Shown: positions 16,217-24,598 of the stretch, in pieces
How positions within the stretch are numbered: the stretch's first letter is position 1
Layout of the letters: each line of letters starts with the position of its first letter
NCBI RefSeq assembly: GCF_009928685.1
Contig: NZ_WWEO01000043.1
Span: 727,006-791,005, forward strand
Direction of reading: 5' to 3'
Source of the DNA: Mucilaginibacter agri
GTDB taxonomy: Bacteria > Bacteroidota > Bacteroidia > Sphingobacteriales > Sphingobacteriaceae
DNA: 64,000 bases
Notes under the pieces: model-generated
Told to the model about the DNA's origin: nothing
The model's input: only the letters and a program-made list of their open reading frames with translations
Databases searched by the model: none
Made by a program: the position numbers and the translations under genes

Positions 16217-17494
16217 TTATCCCCTCTTATCAACAAACTTAACCGCTTTCCTAACCGTTTCCGGGAACTGCATTTTCTGAATCTCTTCGGCAGAAACGTA
16301 TTTAATATGCGGACTAACCCTTAGCCTTGCTTGCAAATAAGCGCGGATCTGATGATCGCATTCTTCGGTATAGGCTGCCGGGAGGATGTAGAGCAACACT
16401 TCGTCGAGGCCAACATCATTAGGGTAAACTTCTACCACATAATCTCGTATTTCTTCACGCTCGTTCAGGATGTCGAAAAGCGCCGGTGGGTAAAGGGTTG
16501 TGCCTTTGAATTTGATCATTTGCTTTTTGCGACCGAGAATAGGGGATAACCTCCAGCTCGGGCGACCGCATGCGCAGGGCTCGTCAAAATACATACAGAT
16601 GTCGCCGGTTTTGTAGCGCAGCAAGGGCATGCCCTCAACACCAAGTGTGGTGATGGTCAGTTCGCCGGGTGTGTGGGGACCGACAGGCTGTTCGTCGTCG
16701 TTTAGTATCTCGGCAATCATCAAATCTGGCTGATAGTGCCCGCCGCGGCCTTCGCTGCACTCGGTAAATGCGGTTTGCATTTCGGTAGAAGCGTAAGTCG
16801 AATAAAGATCGATATGCCACGAATCGGTGATCTTCTTCCCTAAAATATTGAGCGAGAAATCAGTGTTACGGATATTCTCGCCAATGCAAATAGCTTTTTT
16901 TACTGATGATGCGTTAATGTCTATTTTATTATCCTTAGCATATTGGATCAATTTCAGCATAAAAGATGGTACAGCAACAATTGCTGTAGGCTTTAATCGC
17001 TTAATGGTTTCCCATTGCAACGATGGTACACCCGGACCCAAACGAATAGCCCCTGCACCCAGTTTACGCAGACCGAGATAATAGGCCATGCCAGCCATAA
17101 ACTGGCGATCAAGGGTAAGCATGAGTTGGAAGATATCGTCTTTGGTAGCACCAGCGCTTAGAAACGAGTTATACTCGTTGAGAGCCAGACGGTCGAGGTC
17201 TTTATCGGTAAGGGCAACCGTAACTGGCCCGCCAAGTGTGCCCGAGGTTGATGTATATTCTATTACCTTTTCAGCGGGCACGCATAAAAAGTCGAGGTTG
17301 CGTTGCTGCAAATCTTCTTTGGCAGTAGTGGGTATGCGGGTTAAATCGGCAACGGTTTTAATGGTGCTGATGTCGATGTTATGTTTATCAAACAATTCGC
17401 GGTAGTAAGGCGAATGCTGCGAAAGGTAAACCAGTAATTCGCATAGTTTTTGCTCTTGCAGAAGTGTGGCTTCGGTAGCCTGCTGTGCTATCAT
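16217..17494 (-). CDS. PaaK-like AMP-forming acyl-CoA ligase family protein
   Basis: The 425-residue protein belongs to the phenylacetate-CoA ligase (PaaK) branch of ANL adenylating enzymes, which activate a carboxylic acid with ATP and pass it to CoA. Visible motifs are the phosphate loop YTSTSGTLGGP (about residues 80-90), STYASTEMQ in the core, and RYKTGDICMYFDEPCACGRP with LGRKKQMIKFKGTTLYPPAL at the hinge to the C-terminal domain. The substrate is not known; homology to PaaK does not prove phenylacetate. Its ATG directly abuts the acpS stop, so the two are co-transcribed and perhaps translationally coupled. That suggests a link to acyl-carrier-protein chemistry. Confidence 0.85.
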   Translation of the reverse strand: MIAQQATEATLLQEQKLCELLVYLSQHSPYYRELFDKHNIDISTIKTVADLTRIPTTAKEDLQQRNLDFLCVPAEKVIEYTSTSGTLGGPVTVALTDKDLDRLALNEYNSFLSAGATKDDIFQLMLTLDRQFMAGMAYYLGLRKLGAGAIRLGPGVPSLQWETIKRLKPTAIVAVPSFMLKLIQYAKDNKIDINASSVKKAICIGENIRNTDFSLNILGKKITDSWHIDLYSTYASTEMQTAFTECSEGRGGHYQPDLMIAEILNDDEQPVGPHTPGELTITTLGVEGMPLLRYKTGDICMYFDEPCACGRPSWRLSPILGRKKQMIKFKGTTLYPPALFDILNEREEIRDYVVEVYPNDVGLDEVLLYILPAAYTEECDHQIRAYLQARLRVSPHIKYVSAEEIQKMQFPETVRKAVKFVDKRG

Positions 17495-17869
17495 CTATTT
17501 CTCTATAATTACCACTGCCTGCGCCATTGTTTTCACATGCGATAATGATACCATAATATTGGTAATACGCATAGGAGCAAGGGTTTCGGCAGTTTGGCCC
17601 GACAAAAATATTTCGGGCTTTCCGTCTCCATTATTAATTACTTCAACCTCTTTAAAGGTAGTGCCGGTTAGCCAGCCAGTGCCAAGGGCTTTAAAAAAAG
17701 CTTCTTTGGCGGCAAAGCGCGCGGCATAGTGCTCAAATTTATTGGTTTTTGATTCGCAATAGTTAATTTCTTCAGCCGAAAATATCATTTCGCGAAACTG
17801 GTCCGACTTATTCATCGCGGCAGAAATCCGGACTACCTCAACTAAATCTGTCCCTAATCCGGCAATCAT
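17495..17869 (-). CDS. acpS: Holo-[acyl-carrier-protein] synthase
   Basis: AcpS transfers 4-phosphopantetheine from CoA to a serine of acyl carrier protein. The 124-residue length is normal for the trimeric AcpS type. Conserved parts are GLGTDLVEVVRI with Asp8 at the Mg/CoA site and RFAAKEAFFKALG with the catalytic-site Glu, followed by the usual VSLSHVKTMAQAVVIIEK ending. It is the first gene of a two-gene minus-strand unit with the PaaK-like gene, whose start codon touches its stop. It is divergent from the esterase gene 121 bp away. Confidence 0.95.
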   Translation of the reverse strand: MIAGLGTDLVEVVRISAAMNKSDQFREMIFSAEEINYCESKTNKFEHYAARFAAKEAFFKALGTGWLTGTTFKEVEVINNGDGKPEIFLSGQTAETLAPMRITNIMVSLSHVKTMAQAVVIIEK

Positions 17870-17990
17870 TTTTTATTATCTTGCATCTTTAAAAATCAAA
17901 TGTAATAAAAAAGCCAAAGCCCTTGCTAGTGGCTAACATAAACCGCTGTGAAGCAGTTTTATAACATATATTTCAATTTTTTGCTTTAAC

Positions 17991-19157
17991 ATGTTTATTA
18001 AAAAACTTTTTACAGGTGCTCTATTTTTTCTGCTTACCCTACCCGTATTTGCCCAAACCCAGCACAGGTTTAAAGACATGATATTTAAGGATGTCACCAT
18101 CGACGAGAATATCAACTACTCCAACAGCTCCGACAAAAAAGCACACCTTTTTGATATTTATCAGCCACATGATGACACCGCCCATAAACGCCCGTTGATT
18201 ATCTGGATGCATGGGGGAGGCTTCAAATTTGGGTCGAAAGAAGCCAAAGGCATTAAACTGTGGAGTAACACTTTTGCGCAACGCGGTTATGTGTGTGTAG
18301 CTATTAACTACAGCATGAGCAAACGTCCTGCAATTTTCGGCATTAGTATTAGCGACCTGCAAAAAAGCACTTACTACGCCGTGCAGGACCTGAAACAAGC
18401 TATTGATTATTTTAAACTGAATGCCGAAAAGTATAAGATAGATACCAATAAAATTATATTAGGCGGCAACTCTGCCGGCGGGATTATGGCCCTGCAAGCC
18501 GCATATAGTAACAATGCCGAGCTGGGCGAATTGGTGGGCCTCACCAATGGGGAAGCCGATATGCACTCTAAAAAGTATCTGAACATAGCAGGGGTAATTA
18601 ACTTTTGGGGGGCAATATTTGATATCCACTGGCTTAAAAATGCCAAAACGCCTATTGTACAGGTTTATGGCAGCACTGATGGAACCATAGATCCCGGCCA
18701 TAAAGGCACGCCGATGTATGGTGCAGCCTCGATTCACAAAGAAGCCGACGAGCTGAAGATTCCCAACGTGGTAAAAGTTTACGAAGGTTACTCACACGAA
18801 TTACAGAAGCATTTTAACCCGATATTTTCTCCCGGCAAAGACACCGAAGAGCGCTGGGCACAAGCAGGCCAATTTGCTGCCGACTTTTTATATGAACAAC
18901 TATTTGAGGTAAAGGTAAAGCCCAATAAAAAAGGAGCCAAACCAAACGCTACAACGCTCGACTATCGCACCATGTGGAAAGCCCCTGAAAAGAAAGCGGA
19001 ACCCGTTGCAGAAAAACCGAAATCCGCCGCCAGTAAAAGTGCACCTGTAGTAGAAAAACCCAAACCCGCCGCCATAGACACGGGTACATCTTTAGATTAC
19101 CGCACCATGTGGCCAAGTGAAGGTAAACCTGCGGCTAAGAAGAAGCCGAAGAGTTAG
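17991..19157 (+). CDS. Secreted alpha/beta-hydrolase (carboxylesterase) with repeated basic tail
   Basis: The 388-residue protein has a signal peptide (MFIKKLFTGALFFLLTLPVF, cut after AQ). It shows the carboxylesterase/BD-FAE-like fold: oxyanion motif WMHGGGFKFGS (His74-Gly77) and nucleophile elbow GGNSAGG with Ser161. The likely acid Asp and His lie near GSTDGTIDPG and GYSHELQKHF. The substrate is unknown; such enzymes often remove acetyl or feruloyl groups. After about residue 310 the fold ends and a Lys/Pro/Ala-rich tail carries LDYRTMW twice, each followed by proline-lysine-rich spacers. The tail is not part of the catalytic family. The gene stands alone. Confidence 0.82.
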   Translation: MFIKKLFTGALFFLLTLPVFAQTQHRFKDMIFKDVTIDENINYSNSSDKKAHLFDIYQPHDDTAHKRPLIIWMHGGGFKFGSKEAKGIKLWSNTFAQRGYVCVAINYSMSKRPAIFGISISDLQKSTYYAVQDLKQAIDYFKLNAEKYKIDTNKIILGGNSAGGIMALQAAYSNNAELGELVGLTNGEADMHSKKYLNIAGVINFWGAIFDIHWLKNAKTPIVQVYGSTDGTIDPGHKGTPMYGAASIHKEADELKIPNVVKVYEGYSHELQKHFNPIFSPGKDTEERWAQAGQFAADFLYEQLFEVKVKPNKKGAKPNATTLDYRTMWKAPEKKAEPVAEKPKSAASKSAPVVEKPKPAAIDTGTSLDYRTMWPSEGKPAAKKKPKS

Positions 19158-19186
19158 GGAGAGGCGTTCCAATCAAGAAATCTTCC

Positions 19187-19220
19187 ACTACGTCATTACT
19201 AGGTACGAAGCAATCCCCGA
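19187..19220. repeat. Remnant of a short interspersed element
   Basis: CGTCATTACTAGGTACGAAG (19190-19209) followed by CAATCCCCGACC resembles a degenerate copy of the CGTCATTGCGAGG...GAAGCAATC element whose inverted relatives are also seen near 16147-16193. It lies between the esterase and a small unknown gene. Confidence 0.45.
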
Positions 19221-19268
19221 CCCAAAATATTTTGTTCTAAACTTTAATGTTGTTCAACGCTATCAAAA

Positions 19269-19517
19269 ATGAACGAAATTCAAAGCTTACTTGTCAATCA
19301 ACATGAATTTACAGCTAATCAAATAATTGATGCTTTAGAAAAAGTTGGTAAAAGAGGTGATATAATTATAATAAAGAATGACGGATTAAGATCATCAGAT
19401 AATTATACCGTTGTTATTAGCTCAGGCAGTAATAAATTTGATGGTATCAGATACGACGACGTTAATTTAAGTAATGCAGTTAAAAAGGCATTAAAAGATT
19501 ATGCCGAAGTTATCTAG
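19269..19517 (+). CDS. Small hypothetical protein
   Basis: The 82-residue soluble product (MNEIQSLLVNQHEFTANQII) has no signal peptide, membrane segment or recognisable motif. It alternates helix (DALEKVGKRGD) and strand-like parts (IIIIKNDGLRSSDNYTVVIS), then a helix AVKKALKDYAEVI, so it may be a compact alpha-beta domain. The AT-rich codon use differs from its neighbours and suggests a recently acquired or weakly expressed gene. I cannot assign a function. Confidence 0.55.
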   Translation: MNEIQSLLVNQHEFTANQIIDALEKVGKRGDIIIIKNDGLRSSDNYTVVISSGSNKFDGIRYDDVNLSNAVKKALKDYAEVI

Positions 19518-19561
19518 AGCTTTCCTCTAGCTAGAATACGCTTGCTGTGTATATCTAGCGC

Positions 19562-20083
19562 CTATCTGTTTGCTTCAAATACTAAAGGACTCAGCATATT
19601 GATTTTTCTAAATATTTTCTTACCGGGTATTGAAAAAAAAGATAGTATATCGGCGCGAAAGGTGTCGCTGGTTGAATTTGGGGGGCAGTCTTCCATTTTT
19701 ATAAAAACCGGTTGCACTATTGGATCGCTTTCAACTGCTTTGTGATTGAACGTTTGCGGAGCCCAGTTTCCATCTGTACTTTCAACCACAAATTTTATTT
19801 CATTCCCATACGCCGCTAATGCTGTTTTGCTACCAAAAAGTTGAACGTTAGAAACCTTTCCTTTGGAACTAATGGTGAATTGTGCAAATATTGCCGCTGT
19901 TAGGCAGGTATCTATTCGTTTTCGTCTTAACGTATCAAATTTACTAAACAAGGTATTGTGCATGTCTCTTTCCCCTGTTTTATAATAAGCATCATGATTG
20001 GCCGATTGAGCGTGAGCGAGGTTCACATTACCTATTAAATAAACGGTAAGTATTAAAATAACATGGTTGCGTAGATTTTTCAT
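19562..20083 (-). CDS. Hypothetical exported protein
   Basis: The 173-residue product has a signal peptide (MKNLRNHVILILTVYLIGNV, cut near AHAQ at residue 25). The middle part, AAIFAQFTISSKGKVSNVQL, resembles the strand-turn-strand pattern of TonB C-terminal-like domains (VxFxIxxxGxVxxV), but the match is weak. Cys residues at CLTAA and EDCPP may form a disulfide. It is convergent with the small gene ending at 19517. No close functional context. Confidence 0.6.
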   Translation of the reverse strand: MKNLRNHVILILTVYLIGNVNLAHAQSANHDAYYKTGERDMHNTLFSKFDTLRRKRIDTCLTAAIFAQFTISSKGKVSNVQLFGSKTALAAYGNEIKFVVESTDGNWAPQTFNHKAVESDPIVQPVFIKMEDCPPNSTSDTFRADILSFFSIPGKKIFRKINMLSPLVFEANR

Positions 20084-20253
20084 GATTTTTATTTTAGCAA
20101 TGAGTACCGCTTGCTATCGCTTTGATATTTGGTGTTTGTAGTAGCGAACTATTAATACGATATCTATTTCTTTGGAGTTTCAAATTGAATCCAAACCAAA
20201 TCCTCTTTTCTGCGTTTAACAAACTGACTATTTATTTTTTGATACCCTACATA

Positions 20254-20499
20254 ATGAACATTGCTAAAATTATTACGGCCGTTGCCCTAACTATAATAAC
20301 TGTTGACCTTGCCGAAGCGGCTCCGGTTACTAAAGCGTCTACTAGCGAAGTAGCTGGCTTTCAGTTGCCACCGCCGCCTCCGCGCCCGCCGTTGCCGCAC
20401 AGGCGTTATCACCGTAACCGTCGGTATGCAAGTCACCACAGTACGTTACACATACGTTTACCAAAACCGCCGCCACCACCGCCGCGACCACGTTTATAA
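20254..20499 (+). CDS. Small secreted proline/histidine/arginine-rich peptide
   Basis: I start this 81-residue product at ATG 20254 because a signal peptide follows immediately (MNIAKIITAVALTIITVDLA, cut after EAA). The frame is open further upstream but that part does not look like protein. The mature peptide is low complexity, with LPPPPPRPPLPHRRYHRNRR at the front and PKPPPPPPRPRL at the end. It has no enzyme motif; similar small Pro-rich exported peptides occur in this phylum without known function. A clear terminator follows. Confidence 0.6.
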   Translation: MNIAKIITAVALTIITVDLAEAAPVTKASTSEVAGFQLPPPPPRPPLPHRRYHRNRRYASHHSTLHIRLPKPPPPPPRPRL

Positions 20500-20524
20500 A
20501 AGCTTTTAATTGTGATCTATTTTT

Positions 20525-20558
20525 AACGCAGTACCAGAAATCTGGTGCTGCGTTTTTA
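20525..20558 (+). terminator. Terminator after the proline-rich peptide gene
   Basis: AACGCAGTACCAGA (20525-20538) pairs with TCTGGTGCTGCGTT (20541-20554, one G-T pair) and runs into a T-tract. It ends 20 bp before the guaA promoter. Confidence 0.85.
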
Positions 20559-20577
20559 TTTTAAAAGCACTAGCGTG

Positions 20578-20608
20578 TTGGCTCTTGGCTCTAAAAATAT
20601 TATCTTTG
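20578..20608 (+). promoter_or_regulatory. guaA promoter abutting the start codon
   Basis: TTGG at 20578-20581 and TATCTTTG at 20601-20608 are separated by exactly 19 bp, an excellent match to the Bacteroidota consensus. The -7 box ends three bases before the guaA ATG (20612), so transcription is predicted to start at or next to the A of ATG, giving a leaderless or nearly leaderless mRNA. Confidence 0.75.
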
Positions 20609-20611
20609 CCC

Positions 20612-22141
20612 ATGCAAGAAAAAATCCTCATTCTTGACTTTGGCTCTCAGTTTACACAACTCATAGCACGCCGTGTCAGGGAACTCAATATCTACTGTGA
20701 GATCCACCCGTTCAATAATTTTCCAGAAGTTGACAGTACTGTAAAAGGTATCATCCTTTCGGGTAGTCCATATTCAGTTCGTCAGGAAGATGCTCCGCAT
20801 TTCGAATTCGCCAAGCACCACACCAATCTGCCTATTTTAGGCGTTTGTTACGGTGCGCAATACGTTGCCCATTTCAACGGTGGCGAAGTAATGGCATCAA
20901 ACACCCGCGAGTACGGCCGCGCTAATTTGCATTACATCAACCAAAGTAATCCTTTGTTTAAAGATGTACCGGGTAATTCGCAGGTATGGATGTCGCATGC
21001 GGACACCATTAAACGCATTGCCGGTAACTTCGAGATCATTGCCAGTACAGATAATGTTGAGGTTGCTGCTTACCAGATCAAGGGTACGCAAACTTACGGT
21101 ATTCAGTTCCACCCCGAGGTTACCCATAGTATTGATGGCAAGCAGCTGCTGCAAAACTTCCTGGTAGATATTTGCGGTTGCGCACAGGATTGGACACCGG
21201 ATTCTTTCGTGGAAACCACCATTGCAGCTTTGAAAGAAAAGCTTGGTGATGATAAAGTAGTATTAGGATTATCGGGCGGGGTAGATTCGTCGGTTGCGGC
21301 TGTGTTGTTACACCACGCAATCGGTAAAAACCTGCACTGTATTTTTGTTGATAACGGCCTGCTGCGTAAAGACGAATTTGAGTCGGTACTCGAATCGTAC
21401 AAACACATGGGCTTAAATATAAAAGGTGTTGACGCTAAGCAACGTTTCTACGATGCGCTGAACGGTTTATCAGATCCGGAGAAAAAACGTAAAGCCATTG
21501 GCCGTGTGTTTATCGAGGTATTTGATGATGAGGCACACCAGGTACAAGATGTAAAATGGTTAGGGCAGGGTACTATCTATCCCGACGTAATCGAGTCGGT
21601 ATCTGTTAAAGGACCTTCAGCAACCATCAAATCGCACCATAACGTAGGCGGTTTGCCAGACTTCATGAAGCTGAAAGTGGTTGAGCCGCTAAACACTTTG
21701 TTTAAAGACGAAGTACGTAAAGTAGGTAAAGCTTTAGGCATCGATGATAATATTTTAGGGCGCCACCCTTTCCCGGGTCCGGGTTTGGCTATCAGGATTT
21801 TAGGTGAAATTACTCCAGAGAAGGTTGATATTTTACAACAAGCCGATGCAATTTATATCAACAATTTACGCTCGGCCGGTGTTTATGACAAAGTTTGGCA
21901 GGCAGGCGCAATTTACTTGCCTGTGCAGTCGGTAGGGGTAATGGGCGATGAGCGTACTTATGAAAACGTAGTATGCCTGCGCGCAGTAGAATCATTAGAC
22001 GGTATGACAGCCGACTGGTGCCACTTACCTTACGACCTGCTTGCGAAAATTTCAAACGAAATCATCAATAACGTAAAAGGCATCAACCGGGTAGTATATG
22101 ACATTAGTTCGAAACCACCGGCTACCATTGAGTGGGAATAA
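20612..22141 (+). CDS. guaA: GMP synthase (glutamine-hydrolysing)
   Basis: GuaA converts XMP to GMP using ATP and the amide of glutamine. The 509-residue protein has the N-terminal class I glutamine amidotransferase domain ([18 protein letters not shown], nucleophile in GVCYGAQ, FHPEV triad part), the ATP-pyrophosphatase P-loop [10 protein letters not shown] (about residue 220), and the C-terminal dimerisation domain with [16 protein letters not shown] and the ending [11 protein letters not shown]. All key motifs are intact. I choose ATG 20612 because homologues begin (M)[12 protein letters not shown]; the frame open from 20585 would overlap the promoter. The next gene overlaps its 3' end. 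Confidence 0.97.
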   Translation: MQEKILILDFGSQFTQLIARRVRELNIYCEIHPFNNFPEVDSTVKGIILSGSPYSVRQEDAPHFEFAKHHTNLPILGVCYGAQYVAHFNGGEVMASNTREYGRANLHYINQSNPLFKDVPGNSQVWMSHADTIKRIAGNFEIIASTDNVEVAAYQIKGTQTYGIQFHPEVTHSIDGKQLLQNFLVDICGCAQDWTPDSFVETTIAALKEKLGDDKVVLGLSGGVDSSVAAVLLHHAIGKNLHCIFVDNGLLRKDEFESVLESYKHMGLNIKGVDAKQRFYDALNGLSDPEKKRKAIGRVFIEVFDDEAHQVQDVKWLGQGTIYPDVIESVSVKGPSATIKSHHNVGGLPDFMKLKVVEPLNTLFKDEVRKVGKALGIDDNILGRHPFPGPGLAIRILGEITPEKVDILQQADAIYINNLRSAGVYDKVWQAGAIYLPVQSVGVMGDERTYENVVCLRAVESLDGMTADWCHLPYDLLAKISNEIINNVKGINRVVYDISSKPPATIEWE

Positions 22142-23378
22142 ATATAAGTTACTGATATTATCGGTTGTGTTTTGGGCGGCGGCATGTTCGCCTAAAACGC
22201 AGCCAATAGTAAATAAGCCACAGCCCTCAGTAACGCCGCCAGCGGCAAAACCTGCCGAAAAACCGGTTGCCACAACACCAGTAAAAGCTGCTAAACCAGC
22301 CCCTCAAAAGGTTTCTGGCATCGCTATGCTGTTACCGTTCAATTTGGATAATCTTAATCAGGGCGGTAAGTACAGCAAGGCAGATTTGCAAAAGGCCAAC
22401 ATGGCTGTTGAATACTATCAAGGCTTTAAGCTTGCGCTTGATTCATTAACGTCCAACGGATACAATTATCGTCTGCAGTTGCTTGATTCTAAGGATCAGC
22501 CTGCGGAAGCGCGTAACCTGTCACTCAATCCCAAACTGTATAATAACGATCTGATTGTTGGGCCTATTTTCCCGGATGGCATCAAAGCGTTCAATAGCAC
22601 AAATACCGGCATCACTAAAAAGCCTGTACTATCGCCATTGTCGCCGGCATCACCAAGTGGTTTCCACAGTCCATTGCTGATTACCGCTATTCCACCATTG
22701 GATTATCATGCCAAACGTGCTGCGCAATATGTTTACGAGCGCTTAAAGGCAAAAAAGGTATTTGTGTTAAAATCGGGTTTTTCGGTTGACAATAACTACC
22801 TCACGCCGTTTAAACAGCAATTGGATAGTTTGAGCAAGCAACATGTGAAGCTAATTCCGCTAACTGTGGTTAGGGGTGATTTGAAGCCTTTGCTACCACA
22901 GCTTTCTAAAACAGAAGATAACGTTTTTGTGCTACCATCAACCAACCAGGCATTTCTACAAGTAACCTTGCGTGCATTAGATACGCTGGCTAAAGCTTAC
23001 CCGGTAGTATTAATTGGCCACCCAAGCTGGGAGAAGCTAACCTTTTTACGGGCAGATGCGTTACAAAGGTTAAAAACGGTGATCACGTCGTCAGACCATG
23101 TGAATTACAAATCGGGCAGTATGATTGGGTTTATCAAGGCCTATCGTAAAGCTTATCATTTAGAGCCTAGCGAATTTTCGATCAAAGGATTTGATGAAGG
23201 ATTCTACTTTGGCGAGCTTCTGGCGCAATCTGAAACCGGAACTTTAAAGCCCGAAACACTTGATTTTGAGGGTTTGCATAACAAGTTTCACTTTGTTAAA
23301 AAACCAACAACAGGCTGGGTAAACACCCATGTTTATATATTGAAATACACTAACTTTGAGTTAAAAGCGATAGAATGA
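22098..23378 (+). CDS. Periplasmic-binding-protein-like lipoprotein
   Basis: The 426-residue product (from ATG 22098) has a lipoprotein signal with Cys30 (WAAACSPK), a Pro/Ala/Lys linker (about 35-70), then a two-lobe fold like type I periplasmic ligand-binding proteins: [27 protein letters not shown], and [14 protein letters not shown]. Such proteins bind amino acids or similar ligands, or, as in LpoA-like proteins, regulate wall enzymes. No transporter subunit is beside it. The ATG overlaps guaA by 44 bp; a TTG at 22128 would shorten the overlap to 14 bp and give a cleaner signal peptide. It overlaps the next gene by four bases. Confidence 0.8.
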   Translation: MTLVRNHRLPLSGNKYKLLILSVVFWAAACSPKTQPIVNKPQPSVTPPAAKPAEKPVATTPVKAAKPAPQKVSGIAMLLPFNLDNLNQGGKYSKADLQKANMAVEYYQGFKLALDSLTSNGYNYRLQLLDSKDQPAEARNLSLNPKLYNNDLIVGPIFPDGIKAFNSTNTGITKKPVLSPLSPASPSGFHSPLLITAIPPLDYHAKRAAQYVYERLKAKKVFVLKSGFSVDNNYLTPFKQQLDSLSKQHVKLIPLTVVRGDLKPLLPQLSKTEDNVFVLPSTNQAFLQVTLRALDTLAKAYPVVLIGHPSWEKLTFLRADALQRLKTVITSSDHVNYKSGSMIGFIKAYRKAYHLEPSEFSIKGFDEGFYFGELLAQSETGTLKPETLDFEGLHNKFHFVKKPTTGWVNTHVYILKYTNFELKAIE

Positions 23379-24595
23379 AGGCACTGAATCAGCTCAAAAC
23401 ATTTCAACGAATTTTAGCTGAATATCCGGCTGATGTGCCATTAAGTAAGTTTCTACCCGGTTTTTTCAGGCAGAACAAACAGATGGGTTCTACTGATAGA
23501 AAAGTTGCCAGCAGGCTTATTTACAATTACTTTCGATTAGGGAGGGCGCTTGCAGATCAACTGCCGGAAGACCGTTTGATGGTTGCCGAGTTTTTATGTA
23601 ATAACCAGCTTAACTCATTCATTCAGCACTTTAAACCCGACTGGGCTGCCTGCATTGGTTTTTCGCTCGACGAAAAACTGAACATTGTTAAAGCCACCTA
23701 CCCGGATTTTAAATTGGAAGAAGTTTACCCCTGGACGGATAAGCTTTCGGCGGGTATAGACAAACAAGCCTTTCTTAAATCATTCTTCATTCAGCCCGAT
23801 CTGTTTATCCGTATACGGAAAGGCTTTGAGCAGCAGGTAAAAACCGAACTAAAAAATGCTGAGGTAGCGTTTAAGGACGAAGGCAATGGCTGCCTGGCCT
23901 TACCTAATGGTACCCGGCTCGAAAATATATTCCCCAAGCAACATTTGTTTGAGGTGCAGGATAGATCGTCGCAACAAACGGCTCAATTCTTTCAGCCCGA
24001 GAAATGGGGGCATTGGTGGGATGCCTGTGCTGCATCGGGCGGAAAATCTTTATTGTTATACGAGATAGAACCTACTGTTAAACTGGTGGTTTCAGACATT
24101 CGCGAAACCATATTGGCCAACCTCGATGAGCGTTTTGAGCAGGCAGGTATCCGCAAGTATCAGAAAAAACTGGTAGACCTTACCGGTAACGTGGATCCCG
24201 AAATGCACGATTATGAGTTTGACGGGATCATCCTCGACGCACCTTGCAGTGGCTCGGGCACCTGGGGCCGAACGCCGGAGATGATCAGCCAGTTTGAAAC
24301 CTACCGGATGGAATTTTTTCAGAAGCTACAGAAAAGCATTACGCCCAACGTAACCAAGTACCTTAAAGAAGGTAAGCCACTAATCTACATTACCTGCTCA
24401 GCTTTTAAAACCGAAAACGAGGAAGTAGTTGACTACCTGGTAAAAAACCTGAATTTAACGCTGGAAAAACAAGAGGTTATTAGAGGCTATACCCACAAGG
24501 CCGATACCATGTTTGCTGCCCGTTTAATTCAAAATCCACGCCCGGTAATCCAGGAAGAACCAATCCCCTGGGATCCGAACGTGGAACTGAGGTAG
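23375..24595 (+). CDS. RsmB/NOL1/NOP2-family RNA (cytosine-5) methyltransferase
   Basis: The 406-residue protein has an N-terminal helical region like the NusB-type domain of RsmB ([36 protein letters not shown]) and a C-terminal SAM-dependent methyltransferase. Motif I is WWDACAASGGKSLLL (about residue 210); motif IV DAPCSGSGTWGRTPE (about 287) and motif VI YITCSAFKTENEE (about 338) carry the two conserved cysteines of m5C methyltransferases. The likely target is 16S rRNA C967-equivalent, by family. Its ATG overlaps the previous stop as ATGA, so guaA, the lipoprotein and this gene probably form one operon. Its stop is three bases from a convergent gene. Confidence 0.88.
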   Translation: MKALNQLKTFQRILAEYPADVPLSKFLPGFFRQNKQMGSTDRKVASRLIYNYFRLGRALADQLPEDRLMVAEFLCNNQLNSFIQHFKPDWAACIGFSLDEKLNIVKATYPDFKLEEVYPWTDKLSAGIDKQAFLKSFFIQPDLFIRIRKGFEQQVKTELKNAEVAFKDEGNGCLALPNGTRLENIFPKQHLFEVQDRSSQQTAQFFQPEKWGHWWDACAASGGKSLLLYEIEPTVKLVVSDIRETILANLDERFEQAGIRKYQKKLVDLTGNVDPEMHDYEFDGIILDAPCSGSGTWGRTPEMISQFETYRMEFFQKLQKSITPNVTKYLKEGKPLIYITCSAFKTENEEVVDYLVKNLNLTLEKQEVIRGYTHKADTMFAARLIQNPRPVIQEEPIPWDPNVELR

Positions 24596-24598
24596 GGG

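Noticed and set aside
19542..19745. Plus-strand frame opposite the exported protein at 19562-20083
   Set aside because: It lacks a signal or domain pattern, and the minus-strand gene has a clear signal peptide and protein-like composition.
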